The notes: generated from the letters alone by a model not told the origin. Positions 1-9,741 are shown, counted from the first letter of the stretch. The stretch is 64,000 nt of DNA from Caldifarciminota bacterium (GCA_026418295.1 JAOABP010000001.1:62001-126000); one strand, 5' to 3'. Numbers and translations are program-made.

Positions 1-638
1 GCCAGCAGATTCTGACGACCGGCTTTTCTGCCCCAGGTGCGCAGTCGATCAATGTTCTGGAGAAGATAACGGGCGATATCCGACTGCAGGCTGGTGTCGG
101 TGTTGGCAAGCTGAACGATCAGATTGGCTGCAGCATTGAACCTGCCCATTTGTTCGTAGAGGGTGAGCAACCGGTCGATAAGCTGGGGATTGAACCGGGT
201 TGTCACCTGTGGCTCAAGATAACGGGTGGCAAGTGCGTATTCGTGAACGCGAGTTAAGAGATCAGCTGCAGCCATCACCCGGTCGGGTGCCGAACGCAGA
301 AGCCGTTCGAGCCGGCTGATGGCTTCAGAGCGGCGCCGGAGTCCGAACAGGGCTTCGATGATCCCCAGTTCAATATCCGGTTGATTGCGGGCAACCGGTT
401 TTAATCTTTCGAGCACAACCAGCAGGGTATCAAATTTCTTCAGGCTGACGCCGGTGCGGACCAGCCCGGCAATTGCCGGTCCTTGTTCCGGGTTTTTCTC
501 CAGTGCCTGCAGATAGAGCTTAAATGCGGTTTCAATCTGGCCTGCCTGTTCCAGCTGCTGGGCTTGAAAAAGCTCCTGTCCTGCAACTGTGCTTAATGAT
601 ATTGGCAAAAGTAACAGGATCCGGATAAGTGTATTCAT
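1..638 (-). CDS. Secreted TPR-like repeat protein, 3' end truncated by window edge
   Basis: Reverse strand is open from ATG at 638 to position 1 (MNTLIRILLLLPISLSTVAGQELFQAQQLEQAGQIETAFKLYLQALEKNPEQ...): signal peptide plus TPR-like helices. Absent from ORF track because it is partial. Confidence 0.75.
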   Translation of the reverse strand, partial: MNTLIRILLLLPISLSTVAGQELFQAQQLEQAGQIETAFKLYLQALEKNPEQGPAIAGLVRTGVSLKKFDTLLVVLERLKPVARNQPDIELGIIEALFGLRRRSEAISRLERLLRSAPDRVMAAADLLTRVHEYALATRYLEPQVTTRFNPQLIDRLLTLYEQMGRFNAAANLIVQLANTDTSLQSDIARYLLQNIDRLRTWGRKAGRQNLL

Positions 639-3600
639 GGGGTCTCCAGAAGCAGCATTTCAAAATAGGAGCGGATCAGCGGCTCATATTCTGCCGGACA
701 GCCCTGCTTCAGTGCCCGGAGGAGTTCTTCCCGCAGGCGCCGGTTCCGTTCGCCCAGGTCTTCAGGCAGGCGGACAGGAGGTGCCGGCTCATAAGGCTGA
801 GCACGTTGTGCCTCCCGTTCCTCCCTGAACCCCTGCTGGCGCAGGCTGCGCTGGACGTCAAGCAGTTTAGTGACTGCGCCCTGCTGGCGCTCAATCAGTC
901 TGCGGTCCACCTGCAGCTCAGCCAGCGAACGTTCGATTCCCTTCATCTCTTCAACCAGACCTTCCAGCATTCCGGTCAGCCCGGGTTTTTCTCCGCCCAG
1001 AGACCCGAGCAGATCCTCGAGCTGCTGGCGCAGCGTCTGCTGCCGGGCGAGGAGTTGCATCAGCTGTTCCTGTTGCTGAGGGGTGAGTCCGGCAGCCGGG
1101 ATCGGTATCGGCAGTCCTGACATTCCCGCATTGATTGCCAACTGTTCGGCGGTCATCCGGGAAAGCTGTTCCAGTAGATTCTGCAGTCCGCCTGCCAAGC
1201 CTCCTTCCTGCCGGGCGGCGCTTCCTGCCTGAAGCAGCTGGGCGATTGCCCGGTTCAGGCTCAGTCGTGCCTGCCTCATCGAGGCTGTCAGGCCGTAAAT
1301 CGTGCCGCCCGCTGCCTGTTCGCCCGCGGTGCGCAGGCTGTTGAGTGCCCGTGCCAGTTCCTGGCTGACCGTGGGGGGGACACTCAGAGTTTGGCCCGTC
1401 AGGCCGGCGATGCTCTCCGCAGCTATTTTTGCTGCTTCAAGCAGTGCCTGTTCTGCCGGCGCAATTTCGTTCGGTGATATGCCGTGCTGAAGTGCCTGTT
1501 CCAGCCGTTCCTGTTCCGCGGAGATGCTCAGAAGGCCGGTGGTGTAGGTGAAAATTTGGCGGGCAATCGCCTCGGACCTTGATTTTTTCAAACTGGAGCT
1601 CAGCCGGTTCAATTCCTCTGCCAGTTCCTTCAGAGTCCGGTTCAGCTGTTCGCTCTTTTTTGCCGCGTCCGCTTTTGCGCCGGCATTCAGCTGGCGGGCA
1701 AGACTGCGGGCAAGTCCAGAAAGATTTTTCTGTGTCAGCTGTTCATTCAGCCGCTGAAGCGATTCGGCAACCGCCGGCTCGGAGAAATTACGGCTCAGTT
1801 CCTCAAGGTCGTTAATCATGCTGTCAATGCCGGCACTGATCTGCTCCTGATCCCGGCCCAGCGATTCCGCGGGCTGAGCCGGTAAATTACGGGTGAGTTG
1901 ATCCTGCCGGCGGGCAAGCTCTTCGGACTGGCGTGCCAGTGCCTCCAGTTTAATTTCCTCCATCATCCGCCTGAGCAGTTCAAGTGCCCGTTCAATTCCG
2001 GCTTTCAGGCGTTGCTGTTCGGACTGCAACTGTTCGAGCACCGGGCGCAGAGAATTGGGTTCCTGCTGAAGTTTCCGGCTGAGTTCGCGCAGTGCCTGCT
2101 GCAGATTTTCCGGGATCAGCCGGGAGAGTAGTTCCTGCAGCTGGGTCAGCCGTTCGAGCGTTTCCGGGTCCCAGCTCATCCCTTCCAGAAGATCGGTGCT
2201 GGTCCGGGCGATTTCTTCCTGCAACCGGTCAATTTCTGACAGGAGTGCATTCTGTTCCCGGGCGATCCGGTCCAGCTGCTTTTTTTCCTCCCAGGAGAGT
2301 TCCCGGCGTCTTTTCAGATCTTCGGTCAGGCGCGTCAGTTCGGTGCCGAGTCTTGCCTGTTCGGTCTGGAGCGGTTCAAGTTCATTAATCGTCGCTGAAG
2401 TCTGTTCCACCGCTTGGGAAAAGATTTCGGTCATGGTCGGGAAACGGATGGTGAAGATAGCGCTCGTGCCGGACTTGGGACCGGAGACCAGGTCATTGTC
2501 AACCGCCCGGACATAGTAGCGCAGGACCTCGCCGGGCAGCAGACCGATACCTGACAGGTCCCAGAGATATAAGACGGTATCCTCACGTGCGCCCTGAGGT
2601 CGTTTGAGCAGGAGTGTCCGGTTGAGCGTGTCCTTGCCGTAATGGAGCCAGATGGCAGTGAGCCCGAAATCGTCAAGAGAATTGATACCCAGCGGCACCT
2701 GCATCTTCAACGGCAGGTCAATATCCCTCCCCGGGTGAAAGATGTTGATCAGCGGTGGTTCGTCACTGAGTTTCCGGATATGAAACTGCAAGGCGGGTTG
2801 AAACTGTTCTGACGCGGTGGCGAGCTCAAGAATGCCGGCGGCGTCCCGGAGGACGGTGAAGCGGGCACAGATTCGCTGCGGTTCAGCAGGGTTCACTGGC
2901 ACCGGCAGGGTTTCAGCTCCAATGAGGAGCCGTGCCCGGCAGATCGGAGTACTTGCAATCCCGGTCAGTTCCACTTGGGTACCGGCAAGCAGGGTGAGTT
3001 CGGGCCCGGTGAGCCGGACGGGTGGCATTCCGGTATATTCGGGCGGATAGCCGGTAAAGGTGACATTTTTCAGCTCTACCGGTTCCGGAATTCGGATTGT
3101 ATACCAGCCGGAAGTTCTCCCCAGCAGCCGGAACCGGTAATTGATTCTGCTTCTGACAGTAACCGGCAGTGTGCACCGGTCTGAGACCAGCTTCAGGTGC
3201 AGACGCTGGACCGGTGCGTCCGATTCGTTCGTTTCCAGCGTGATGGCCCGGAAGATACCGGCAGGTTCAACCGTACAGCCGATGGTTACCACTGTATTAG
3301 GAGTTACGGTCGTGTCCCTTGGAGTCACCTGGAGCCGGATGCAGTTTCCAGCCGGGACGAAGGCATTGATGAGCCCGAACCGTGCCGGGGTGGAAAATGT
3401 GGAAATGTAGATTGCAAACAGACTCACACCAGCGAGAGCAAAGATTGCTGACCATTTCAACCGGTAAGCGGGTACGACCGATTCCAGTCTGAGATGTGCT
3501 GTCTGTGCCCGGACCTGTTCAACCGCCGCATCCCGGAGTTCAAGCGAATAGTTTTCGGCTCCGGGCTGATAACGGGCAAGCTCCAGTGCGGCAACCAGCC

Positions 3601-3910
3601 GGTTCCTTAACTCCGGGAAGCGCTGTTCCAGCTGATAACCGATGCTCCGGATGTCAGCCCGGCGCAGCCAGCGCCAGCCGAGAAACAGAACCGGTAACAA
3701 AACCAGCATCAGCAGCCAGGCGGAAAGGAAGAGCCTGCTGATCAGGGTGAGCAGTATGGCTGCTGTTCCGGTCGTGACGCCCAGGAGGGCAGCGATGGTA
3801 ACGAAAATCGTGCGATGCTGGATGCGGATGATCCGTCGGGTCAGTTCTGATTTCATCGGTAGTAAATAATAACTCCGCTTCGGCAAAAGGCAATTACCAC
3901 AAAAGGTCAA
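635..3910 (-). CDS. Large membrane-anchored DUF4175-like protein
   Basis: 1091-aa ORF (likely start MKSELTRR.. near 3856): two N-terminal TM segments, Ig-like domains, long coiled-coil C-terminus; overlaps downstream CDS start. Confidence 0.7.
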   Translation of the reverse strand: MTFCGNCLLPKRSYYLLPMKSELTRRIIRIQHRTIFVTIAALLGVTTGTAAILLTLISRLFLSAWLLMLVLLPVLFLGWRWLRRADIRSIGYQLEQRFPELRNRLVAALELARYQPGAENYSLELRDAAVEQVRAQTAHLRLESVVPAYRLKWSAIFALAGVSLFAIYISTFSTPARFGLINAFVPAGNCIRLQVTPRDTTVTPNTVVTIGCTVEPAGIFRAITLETNESDAPVQRLHLKLVSDRCTLPVTVRSRINYRFRLLGRTSGWYTIRIPEPVELKNVTFTGYPPEYTGMPPVRLTGPELTLLAGTQVELTGIASTPICRARLLIGAETLPVPVNPAEPQRICARFTVLRDAAGILELATASEQFQPALQFHIRKLSDEPPLINIFHPGRDIDLPLKMQVPLGINSLDDFGLTAIWLHYGKDTLNRTLLLKRPQGAREDTVLYLWDLSGIGLLPGEVLRYYVRAVDNDLVSGPKSGTSAIFTIRFPTMTEIFSQAVEQTSATINELEPLQTEQARLGTELTRLTEDLKRRRELSWEEKKQLDRIAREQNALLSEIDRLQEEIARTSTDLLEGMSWDPETLERLTQLQELLSRLIPENLQQALRELSRKLQQEPNSLRPVLEQLQSEQQRLKAGIERALELLRRMMEEIKLEALARQSEELARRQDQLTRNLPAQPAESLGRDQEQISAGIDSMINDLEELSRNFSEPAVAESLQRLNEQLTQKNLSGLARSLARQLNAGAKADAAKKSEQLNRTLKELAEELNRLSSSLKKSRSEAIARQIFTYTTGLLSISAEQERLEQALQHGISPNEIAPAEQALLEAAKIAAESIAGLTGQTLSVPPTVSQELARALNSLRTAGEQAAGGTIYGLTASMRQARLSLNRAIAQLLQAGSAARQEGGLAGGLQNLLEQLSRMTAEQLAINAGMSGLPIPIPAAGLTPQQQEQLMQLLARQQTLRQQLEDLLGSLGGEKPGLTGMLEGLVEEMKGIERSLAELQVDRRLIERQQGAVTKLLDVQRSLRQQGFREEREAQRAQPYEPAPPVRLPEDLGERNRRLREELLRALKQGCPAEYEPLIRSYFEMLLLETP

Positions 3911-3913
3911 TCC

Positions 3914-4837
3914 TTGCCACTTTCCGATATCCGGTTAAAATACTGTATGGAGCAACTGCAGATTGAGCGCCGGGTCACGGTTGCCGGCTTGGTGCTGAAT
4001 ATCCTGCTGAGTGGCGGCAAGATCCTGGCAGGCATTCTTGCCAGCTCCAGTGCGATTATTGCTGACGGGCTGCACAGCCTTTCGGATCTGGCAAGTGATA
4101 TCATGGTGCTGTGGGGTATCCGGGCGGCCAAGATGCCCCCGGATGAGGATCACCACTATGGTCATTTCCGCTATGAGGCGGTGACTGCGCTGCTGGTGGG
4201 GGTCCTGCTTTGCGGTGCCGCCCTGTTTATTGCTGGCGAGGCAATTTACACCATCAGTCAGCGGCACGGCGGTGTACGTAACTGGTTGCCGTTTTATATG
4301 GCGATCAGTTCCATTGTCACCAAGGAACTGCTTTACTGGTGGACGCGGGCGGTCGGGAGGAAATTCAACAACCCGGCGATTATCGCCAATGCCTGGCACC
4401 ACCGTTCCGATGCCTTTTCTTCCATTGCTGCCGCTGCCGGTATTGCCGGTGCGCTCATCGGAGGTGAGCGCTGGTCGTTTCTTGACCATCTGACCGCGGT
4501 CCTGCTTGCCTCGTTTCTGGTCTACATCGGGGTCAAAATCGTCCGCGATGCCTGGCACCGGCTCTGCGATCAGGCACCACGGTCTGATACTCAGCAGCAG
4601 ATGAAGAATGCGATCCGGGCGATCCCCGGGGTCCGGGGTTTTCACGCCTTCCGTGCCCGGCATGCAGGTGCGGGCAACAGGATTGAAATGGACGTTCACA
4701 TTCAGGTGGACCCTTCAATTTCGGTCCAGCAGGGGCATGAAATTGCCAGTCAGGTGGAACAGGAAATCCGGCGAACCAATCCCGATGTCACCACTATTGT
4801 TGTTCATATTGAGCCGGAGGAGGGAAAAGAGGATTGA
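3914..4837 (+). CDS. Cation diffusion facilitator (CDF) family transporter
   Basis: ADGLHSLSDLASDIMVLWG, NAWHHRSDAFSSIAA and C-terminal cytoplasmic domain are CDF hallmarks. Confidence 0.92.
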   Translation: MPLSDIRLKYCMEQLQIERRVTVAGLVLNILLSGGKILAGILASSSAIIADGLHSLSDLASDIMVLWGIRAAKMPPDEDHHYGHFRYEAVTALLVGVLLCGAALFIAGEAIYTISQRHGGVRNWLPFYMAISSIVTKELLYWWTRAVGRKFNNPAIIANAWHHRSDAFSSIAAAAGIAGALIGGERWSFLDHLTAVLLASFLVYIGVKIVRDAWHRLCDQAPRSDTQQQMKNAIRAIPGVRGFHAFRARHAGAGNRIEMDVHIQVDPSISVQQGHEIASQVEQEIRRTNPDVTTIVVHIEPEEGKED

Positions 4838-5121
4838 GAACTTCAGACACTGCTCCTTTCAGAATATCCGGCATTTACCGTTAAGCAATTCAACTGGAAC
4901 TGGTACGGAGATTTTTCCACGGTAAAGATTGAATATTCTACGATGGCGGTGCCACCTGGAATCAGATCGCTGCCAGCACCGGGAATTACGGTTATTATCG
5001 CTGGAGCGTGCCCAATGTATCAAGTTCCAATTGCCGGATCAGAATTGCCAATGCTCAGAACATCAATGCCTACGGTTTAAGCCCGGTGTTTGAGATCCGG
5101 GGTGGTGCCGGGCGGCATTGA
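4838..5121 (+). pseudogene. Fragment of a secreted repeat/Ig-like protein with frameshift
   Basis: Two frames give LLSEYPAFTVKQFNWNWYGDFSTVKIEYST then (d)GGATWNQIAASTGNYGYYRWSVPNVSSSNCRIRIANAQNINAYGLSPVFEIRGGAGRH*; one base appears missing near the join (~4944). Confidence 0.6.
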
Positions 5122-5268
5122 AAAACTGCCCTCAGGTGCCGATGTTCAGTTTATGCGTTAGTTTTGAGCTGCGAAGGTGACAAGGGAGGAGACCGATTTA
5201 GGCAGGTAAAGTTACCCTCCGCTTATCTTGCTTGACCTGATAGCGGATAGGGATAATCTTAAATAGCT

Positions 5269-5832
5269 ATGAGCAGTGATTCACCGTTTCTTCAACTGTG
5301 CCGGAAGCGGCGGTCGGTGCGCCGGTTTGCCGACCGACCGGTGGAGCGGGAGAAACTGCTTCTGGCACTGGAGGCGGCCCGGCTTGCACCTTCAGCGGAC
5401 AATTTTCAGCCCTGGCGGTTTATCGTATTTGATGAGCCGGAGCGAAAGCAGGCGCTGGCCGATGCGGTGTTCAAGGGTGTCTTTGCCGCCTCCAGCCGTT
5501 TTGCCCGGGCACCGGTGCTGGTGGCGCTGCTGATCCGGGAGAATGTTATTGTCAACCGGGTGGCGGGCGGTATCGCCGGCAATCAGTTTCAGCTGATTGA
5601 TGCCGGGATTGCGGGAGAGCATTTTGTCCTTGCCTGTGCCGAGCAGGGGCTCGGGACCTGCTGGATTGGCTGGTTTGACTCCCGGGCACTGTTGCGCCAC
5701 CTGGGGCTGAGACGGGGTTATCGGGCGGTGGCACTGTTTGCGGTCGGATATCCGGCCGATGAAGATCACGAGCGTATCCCGCGGCGCAAACGGCTCGAGG
5801 AGATCGCCTTTTTCAACCGGGCGCCGGAGTGA
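5269..5832 (+). CDS. Nitroreductase family protein
   Basis: CRKRRSVRRFADRPV...LEAARLAPSADNFQPWRFIVF; FMN-binding nitroreductase signature. Confidence 0.92.
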   Translation: MSSDSPFLQLCRKRRSVRRFADRPVEREKLLLALEAARLAPSADNFQPWRFIVFDEPERKQALADAVFKGVFAASSRFARAPVLVALLIRENVIVNRVAGGIAGNQFQLIDAGIAGEHFVLACAEQGLGTCWIGWFDSRALLRHLGLRRGYRAVALFAVGYPADEDHERIPRRKRLEEIAFFNRAPE

Positions 5833-5868
5833 CGGAATATCAAAAAATGAGAGCAAAAAGGGGAAGCA

Positions 5869-6447
5869 ATGGGTGATATGAAAAAAAAGGTGCTGGTCCT
5901 GGAGGGCAGTCCCCGCCGGGGAAATACAGCACTTGTGACCGACTGGGTGCTGGAAGGGCTGGGTAAAAAAGGGGTTGAGGTCCGGCGGGTGCGGGTGTGC
6001 GAGCTGAATATCGCCGGCTGTCAGGAGTGCTTCGGTTGCCGGGCGGAGAAGAGGAGGGCCGGCTGTCAGCAGGATGATGACATGCTGGAGCTTTATGATC
6101 TGATCGTCGATGCCGACCTGGTGATCTGGACGAGTCCGATCTTCTGCTGGGGAGTAACGAGTCAGCTCAAGGCGGTGGTTGACCGGTGTTTTGCCTTACT
6201 CAAGGGTGAGAGTCTCGTCAAGGGGTCAAACTGGGCGCTGATTCTGACCGCGGGCGGGGATCACTATGACGGTGCGGATCTGGCGGTTGAGATGTTCCGA
6301 CGGCTGGCGGAATTCGGCAAGGCGAACTATTTAGGACAGCTGGTGGTCCCCAGCTGTTCCGAACCCGGGGTGTTGAAAAGACGGCAGGAGGTTGTTGAGT
6401 CTGCCCGGCGCTTTGGCCGGGAACTGCGCAGTCAGATAATCGGCTGA
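5869..6447 (+). CDS. Flavodoxin / NADPH-dependent FMN reductase family protein (start may be 5878)
   Basis: KVLVLEGSPRRGNTALVTDWVLEGL...CQECFGC...IWTSPIFCWGVTSQLKAVVDR typical of iron-sulfur flavoprotein-like reductases. Confidence 0.88.
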   Translation: MGDMKKKVLVLEGSPRRGNTALVTDWVLEGLGKKGVEVRRVRVCELNIAGCQECFGCRAEKRRAGCQQDDDMLELYDLIVDADLVIWTSPIFCWGVTSQLKAVVDRCFALLKGESLVKGSNWALILTAGGDHYDGADLAVEMFRRLAEFGKANYLGQLVVPSCSEPGVLKRRQEVVESARRFGRELRSQIIG

Positions 6448-6458
6448 AGGTACCGGCG

Positions 6459-8024
6459 TTGCTGCTGACGGTTCTTTTCCTGGCACTGGAAACAGTGCAC
6501 CCCGGCGCGGTCAATGGTGTGGTCCGGGATGCCAGGACGGGCGAACCGCTTGCCTATGCCAATGTTGAGCTGCAGGGGACCGGGCTGGGTACAGTAACCA
6601 ATGCAAGTGGATATTACTATCTGGGTGGAGTCGATCCTGGTTCTTATCAGCTGAAAATTTCCTATATCGGGTTTCAGACGCTGCGCCAGCCGGTTTCGGT
6701 CCGGGAAGGGCAGGTGAGCACGGTGAATGCGGAGCTGACGCCGGAGCCGGTGAAGCTGGGTGAGGTCAAGGTAACCGCTGCCCGGGCACGGTTTGAGCGG
6801 GAGGCGGTGGTTTCAACTCAGCGGCTGGACACACGGCAGCTGGTCCTCCTGCCGAAGCTGGGCGGGGAAGTGGATATCATCCGGAGTGTTCAACTCCTGC
6901 CCGGCGTGATCACCGTTTCCGATTTCTCCAACAAACTCTACATCCGCGGCGGGTCACCAGATCAGAATCTGATTCTGCTGGACGGAATTACCGTCTACAA
7001 TCCGTCCCATCTTTTCGGGGTTTTTTCGCCGTTTGTGCCGGAGGCGGTGAGTGATGTGCAACTGCTGGCGGGTGGATTTCCGGCGAAATACGGCTCCCGG
7101 TTAAGTTCGGTGCTTGATGTAACCACCCGGGAAGGAAACTCCCGCTCCTACAGTGGTGAGGGTTCGGTTTCAATGATTGCGGCAAAGGGGATTGTTGAAG
7201 GTCCGATCCCTCAGGGCTCATTTCTTTTTGCCGGCAGGCGGACCTATCTGCCGGATCTGCTCCTCAAGGCTTTTGGTGTGCCCGGACTGAATTATTACTT
7301 TTATGATCTGATGGGGAAGGTTAATTATCATCTGAATCCGGATCACCGGCTGAGCCTTGCCGGGCTGGGTGCCGAGGATGTGCTTTCCTTCTGGGATCCG
7401 GCTCAGCCCGATGCGTTCAAGTCCCGGCTCACCTGGGGCAACCGGGGTGCGGCGCTGAGGCTGACCAGCATCTGGACGCCGGTGATTTACGGTGATTTGC
7501 TGGCTGCCTGGAGCAGTTTCTTTTCCGATTTTTCGGTCAAGTTTCAGGATGCGGGTGATGTGAGCATGAAGGGCGATCTCACCACCTACCAGTTGAAAGC
7601 CGATTTCACCTGTTATCTCCATGACCGGCATACCCTGGGTTTTGGTGCTGATCTGCAGAAGAACGGTGTCGGGCTCAAGGTTCAGTTTGATACGATGCGC
7701 TTTGCACCCCGTGATACCCTGATACCGCTGGCAGTTTATCTTGAAGATCAGTGGGAGCTGATTTCCAAACGGCTGATGGTCCGGCCCGGACTGCGGTTTG
7801 CCTGGTATTCCAAGGGTAGCCGGTTTGAGCCCGAACCCCGCCTGGGGACAAAACTGTTTCTGGGGAAAAATACCGCCTGGAATACGGCGCTGGGCAGATA
7901 CACCCAGCCGCTGGTGACGCTCAATTCCACTGAGGCGATTTTTTCCATCTATGATGTCTGGGTGCCGGTGCGGGCGAACCGCAAGCTCCCTGCTGCCTGG
8001 CATTACATCACCGGGGTCGAACAC
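6459..8024 (+). pseudogene. TonB-dependent receptor, 5' part (interrupted by prophage)
   Basis: CarboxypepD_reg-like domain (VNGVVRDARTGEPLAYANVELQGTGLGTVTNASGYYYLGGVDPGSYQLKISYIGFQT) then plug domain (LYIRGGSPDQNLILLDGITVYNPSHLFGVFSPF). Host sequence ends at GVEH; ORF runs into phage to 8153. Confidence 0.93.
8019..8024. repeat. Target-site duplication, left copy (GAACAC)
   Basis: gtcGAACAC|TGTTACCG; matches 38908-38913 at the other end. Confidence 0.9.
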
Positions 8025-8058
8025 TGTTACCGCATAGACAATTACCATAATTTAGAGT

Positions 8059-8071
8059 GTGTCATTTGGTC
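8059..8071 (+). repeat. Subterminal 13-bp inverted repeat, left copy (GTGTCATTTGGTC)
   Basis: Exact reverse complement of 38861-38873; begins 34 nt from left terminus. Confidence 0.93.
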
Positions 8072-8099
8072 TTTATTCAATCAAAGCTGTTTGTACAAA

Positions 8100-8149
8100 T
8101 TCAGTGTGAAAAATTTTATGCCAATTTCAGTGAAAAATTTAACGCCAAT
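8100..8149 (+). repeat. Putative transposase-binding repeats, left end
   Basis: TTCAGTGTGAAAAATTTTATGCCAAT / TTCAGTGAAAAATTTAACGCCAAT, two adjacent imperfect direct repeats. Confidence 0.7.
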
Positions 8150-8172
8150 TTGATATAAAAATTTTAGCCCCC

Positions 8173-8403
8173 CTAAAAAATTGCCATTAATAACCCTCCT
8201 AAAAGAGAAACCCCTACGCTAATCCCCAAAAATTTTAATGTTCCTTTTATTTTATGTTTCATGAGTTTCGGGGCAACCCCATCATCCGCCTTAAATTTTA
8301 GCACGCTTAACATTTCGAAAATCAATACACCCCCCCACCAAAATATTCCCAGCCACCCTATACATATTAATAGGAAACCAATTATGTTCATTAAAACCTC
8401 CAT
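8173..8403 (-). CDS. Small two-TM membrane protein adjacent to repressor
   Basis: MNIIGFLLICIGWLGIFWWGGVLIFEM...GTLKFLGISVGVSLLGGLLMAIF; overlaps repressor 3' end. Confidence 0.6.
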   Translation of the reverse strand: MEVLMNIIGFLLICIGWLGIFWWGGVLIFEMLSVLKFKADDGVAPKLMKHKIKGTLKFLGISVGVSLLGGLLMAIF

Positions 8404-9032
8404 CTCATCAATTGAATCACCTTTCCTATTATCCTCGCATCGCTTTTTTTATCTACTACTAATGGTGGAACATTATCTTTCAAACTCAACAAATAGACCT
8501 TGTCCTTATCGCACAATACTCGTTTCAGCATCACCTGTTCTTGGACCACGACCACAGCAATATCACCATTCATAACCGGACAGCTTTTATCAATTATAAT
8601 AATATCTCCGGTGCGGAACAGCGGTTCCATACTTATTCCCACCACCTCACTTGCGAAACATTCGCATTGGCTGTGCTCTCCCAAAAATACTCCTATCATT
8701 CTTTTAACTTCATCTTCCGGCACTTGTTTTCCCAACCCCGCCGCCACTTCTCCAACCAGTGGGATTTCTTTATATCCATAAATATTCCCATCCCTTACCG
8801 CGTCTGCCAAAGATGGAATCATTTTTCCCTCCCCTGTCATCAGCCAATGTGCTGAAAACCCCAGCCTTTCTACCCCCATCAAAATTTCACAAGACGGCTT
8901 AGATTTCCCCTTTTCAATTGCCGATATAAATGCCGATGTGCACCCCCCTCCTATTGATTTAGCAAATTGTTTTTGCGTCATTCCCAATTGCTTTCTTATT
9001 TTTTTTAGTCGCCTACCCAATTCGTGGTCCAT
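8391..9032 (-). CDS. Phage repressor, XRE HTH + S24/LexA-like peptidase domain
   Basis: LGRRLKKIRKQLGMTQKQFAKSIGGGCTSAFISAIEKGKSKPS.. then VGISMEPLFRTGDIIIIDKS and ...VMLKRVL; ATG at 9032 (track shows TTG at 9041). Confidence 0.92.
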   Translation of the reverse strand: MDHELGRRLKKIRKQLGMTQKQFAKSIGGGCTSAFISAIEKGKSKPSCEILMGVERLGFSAHWLMTGEGKMIPSLADAVRDGNIYGYKEIPLVGEVAAGLGKQVPEDEVKRMIGVFLGEHSQCECFASEVVGISMEPLFRTGDIIIIDKSCPVMNGDIAVVVVQEQVMLKRVLCDKDKVYLLSLKDNVPPLVVDKKSDARIIGKVIQLMRWRF

Positions 9033-9036
9033 AGAA

Positions 9037-9089
9037 TTCAAATAAATTTAAAAATTTTTGCTTGACAAATCAAATAAATTTGATATAAT
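9037..9089 (+). promoter_or_regulatory. Early promoter with overlapping palindromic operators
   Basis: TTGACA (9062-9067), 16-nt spacer, TATAAT (9084-9089). Spacer holds palindrome ATCAAATAAATTTGAT; a near copy TTCAAATAAATTTAAA lies just upstream. Confidence 0.85.
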
Positions 9090-9095
9090 ATATTC

Positions 9096-9368
9096 GTGCA
9101 ACACAAAACACCTGTTCCGCTAAAGCATAAGATATCCCGACCTTCTGTCAAGAACTTTCGCCGTGCCAATACCTCTTTGCTTCGGCACCGCCTCATAGAT
9201 AAACAAATGACTATTGCCGCTCTCGCTCGAAAAATTGGTTGCACCCGTTCCAATGCTTCATTGGTTATTTGGGGGAGACAGCGTTACCCCCACCTTCAAA
9301 AAAAGATAGCCCGAGCCCTGGGTTTACCCTTAGATGTCGCTTTCCCAAAAGAATGGAGGTTACAATGA
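9096..9368 (+). CDS. Ner/Nlp-like HTH DNA-binding protein
   Basis: LLRHRLIDKQMTIAALARKIGCTRSNASLVIWGRQRYPHLQKKIARALGLPLDVAFPKEW; first gene opposite the repressor. Confidence 0.7.
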   Translation: MQHKTPVPLKHKISRPSVKNFRRANTSLLRHRLIDKQMTIAALARKIGCTRSNASLVIWGRQRYPHLQKKIARALGLPLDVAFPKEWRLQ

Positions 9369-9604
9369 TTAACCCCGTTTCGGAACGCCAGAAATTAAAC
9401 AGGCGTGTTCGGTCTTATCCCGAGCGCTATCTTTTGCGGGATGACATCAAAAACGGCGCCAAACTACTTTATTTTGTCCCGTTCCGGGATTTTTATGGTG
9501 GCTGGCTAATTTATGAATTAAATGGAATTAAATATCGGCAGTGGGCTGGGAACGCTACCATTCGCCGGTTATTCCCGGACCTGCCCCACACCACACCAAT
9601 TTGA
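9365..9604 (+). CDS. Hypothetical phage protein
   Basis: ATGA overlap with previous gene; MINPVSERQKLNRRVRSYPERYLLRDD... Confidence 0.6.
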   Translation: MINPVSERQKLNRRVRSYPERYLLRDDIKNGAKLLYFVPFRDFYGGWLIYELNGIKYRQWAGNATIRRLFPDLPHTTPI

Positions 9605-9620
9605 TTTGAAAGGAGTCAAA

Positions 9621-9719
9621 ATGGAAACCGAAATAACCGAAACTATTATCAGCCTCATCTGGCTGATAATCATTATTATAGGCTGTGTCAGCTTAGGTCT
9701 TTTCAAACAAACCCGCTAA
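9621..9719 (+). CDS. Small single-TM phage protein
   Basis: AAAGGAG then ATG; METEITETIISLIWLIIIIIGCVSLGLFKQTR (32 aa, below track cutoff). Confidence 0.5.
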   Translation: METEITETIISLIWLIIIIIGCVSLGLFKQTR

Positions 9720-9741
9720 AAATGACCGAAAGGAGGATAAT

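Noticed and set aside
3935-4699. 254-aa minus-strand ORF opposite CDF transporter
   Set aside because: Antisense artefact; real CDF motifs are on the plus strand.
7218-8048. 276-aa minus-strand ORF opposite the TonB receptor
   Set aside because: Antisense and crossing the phage junction; no domain signal.
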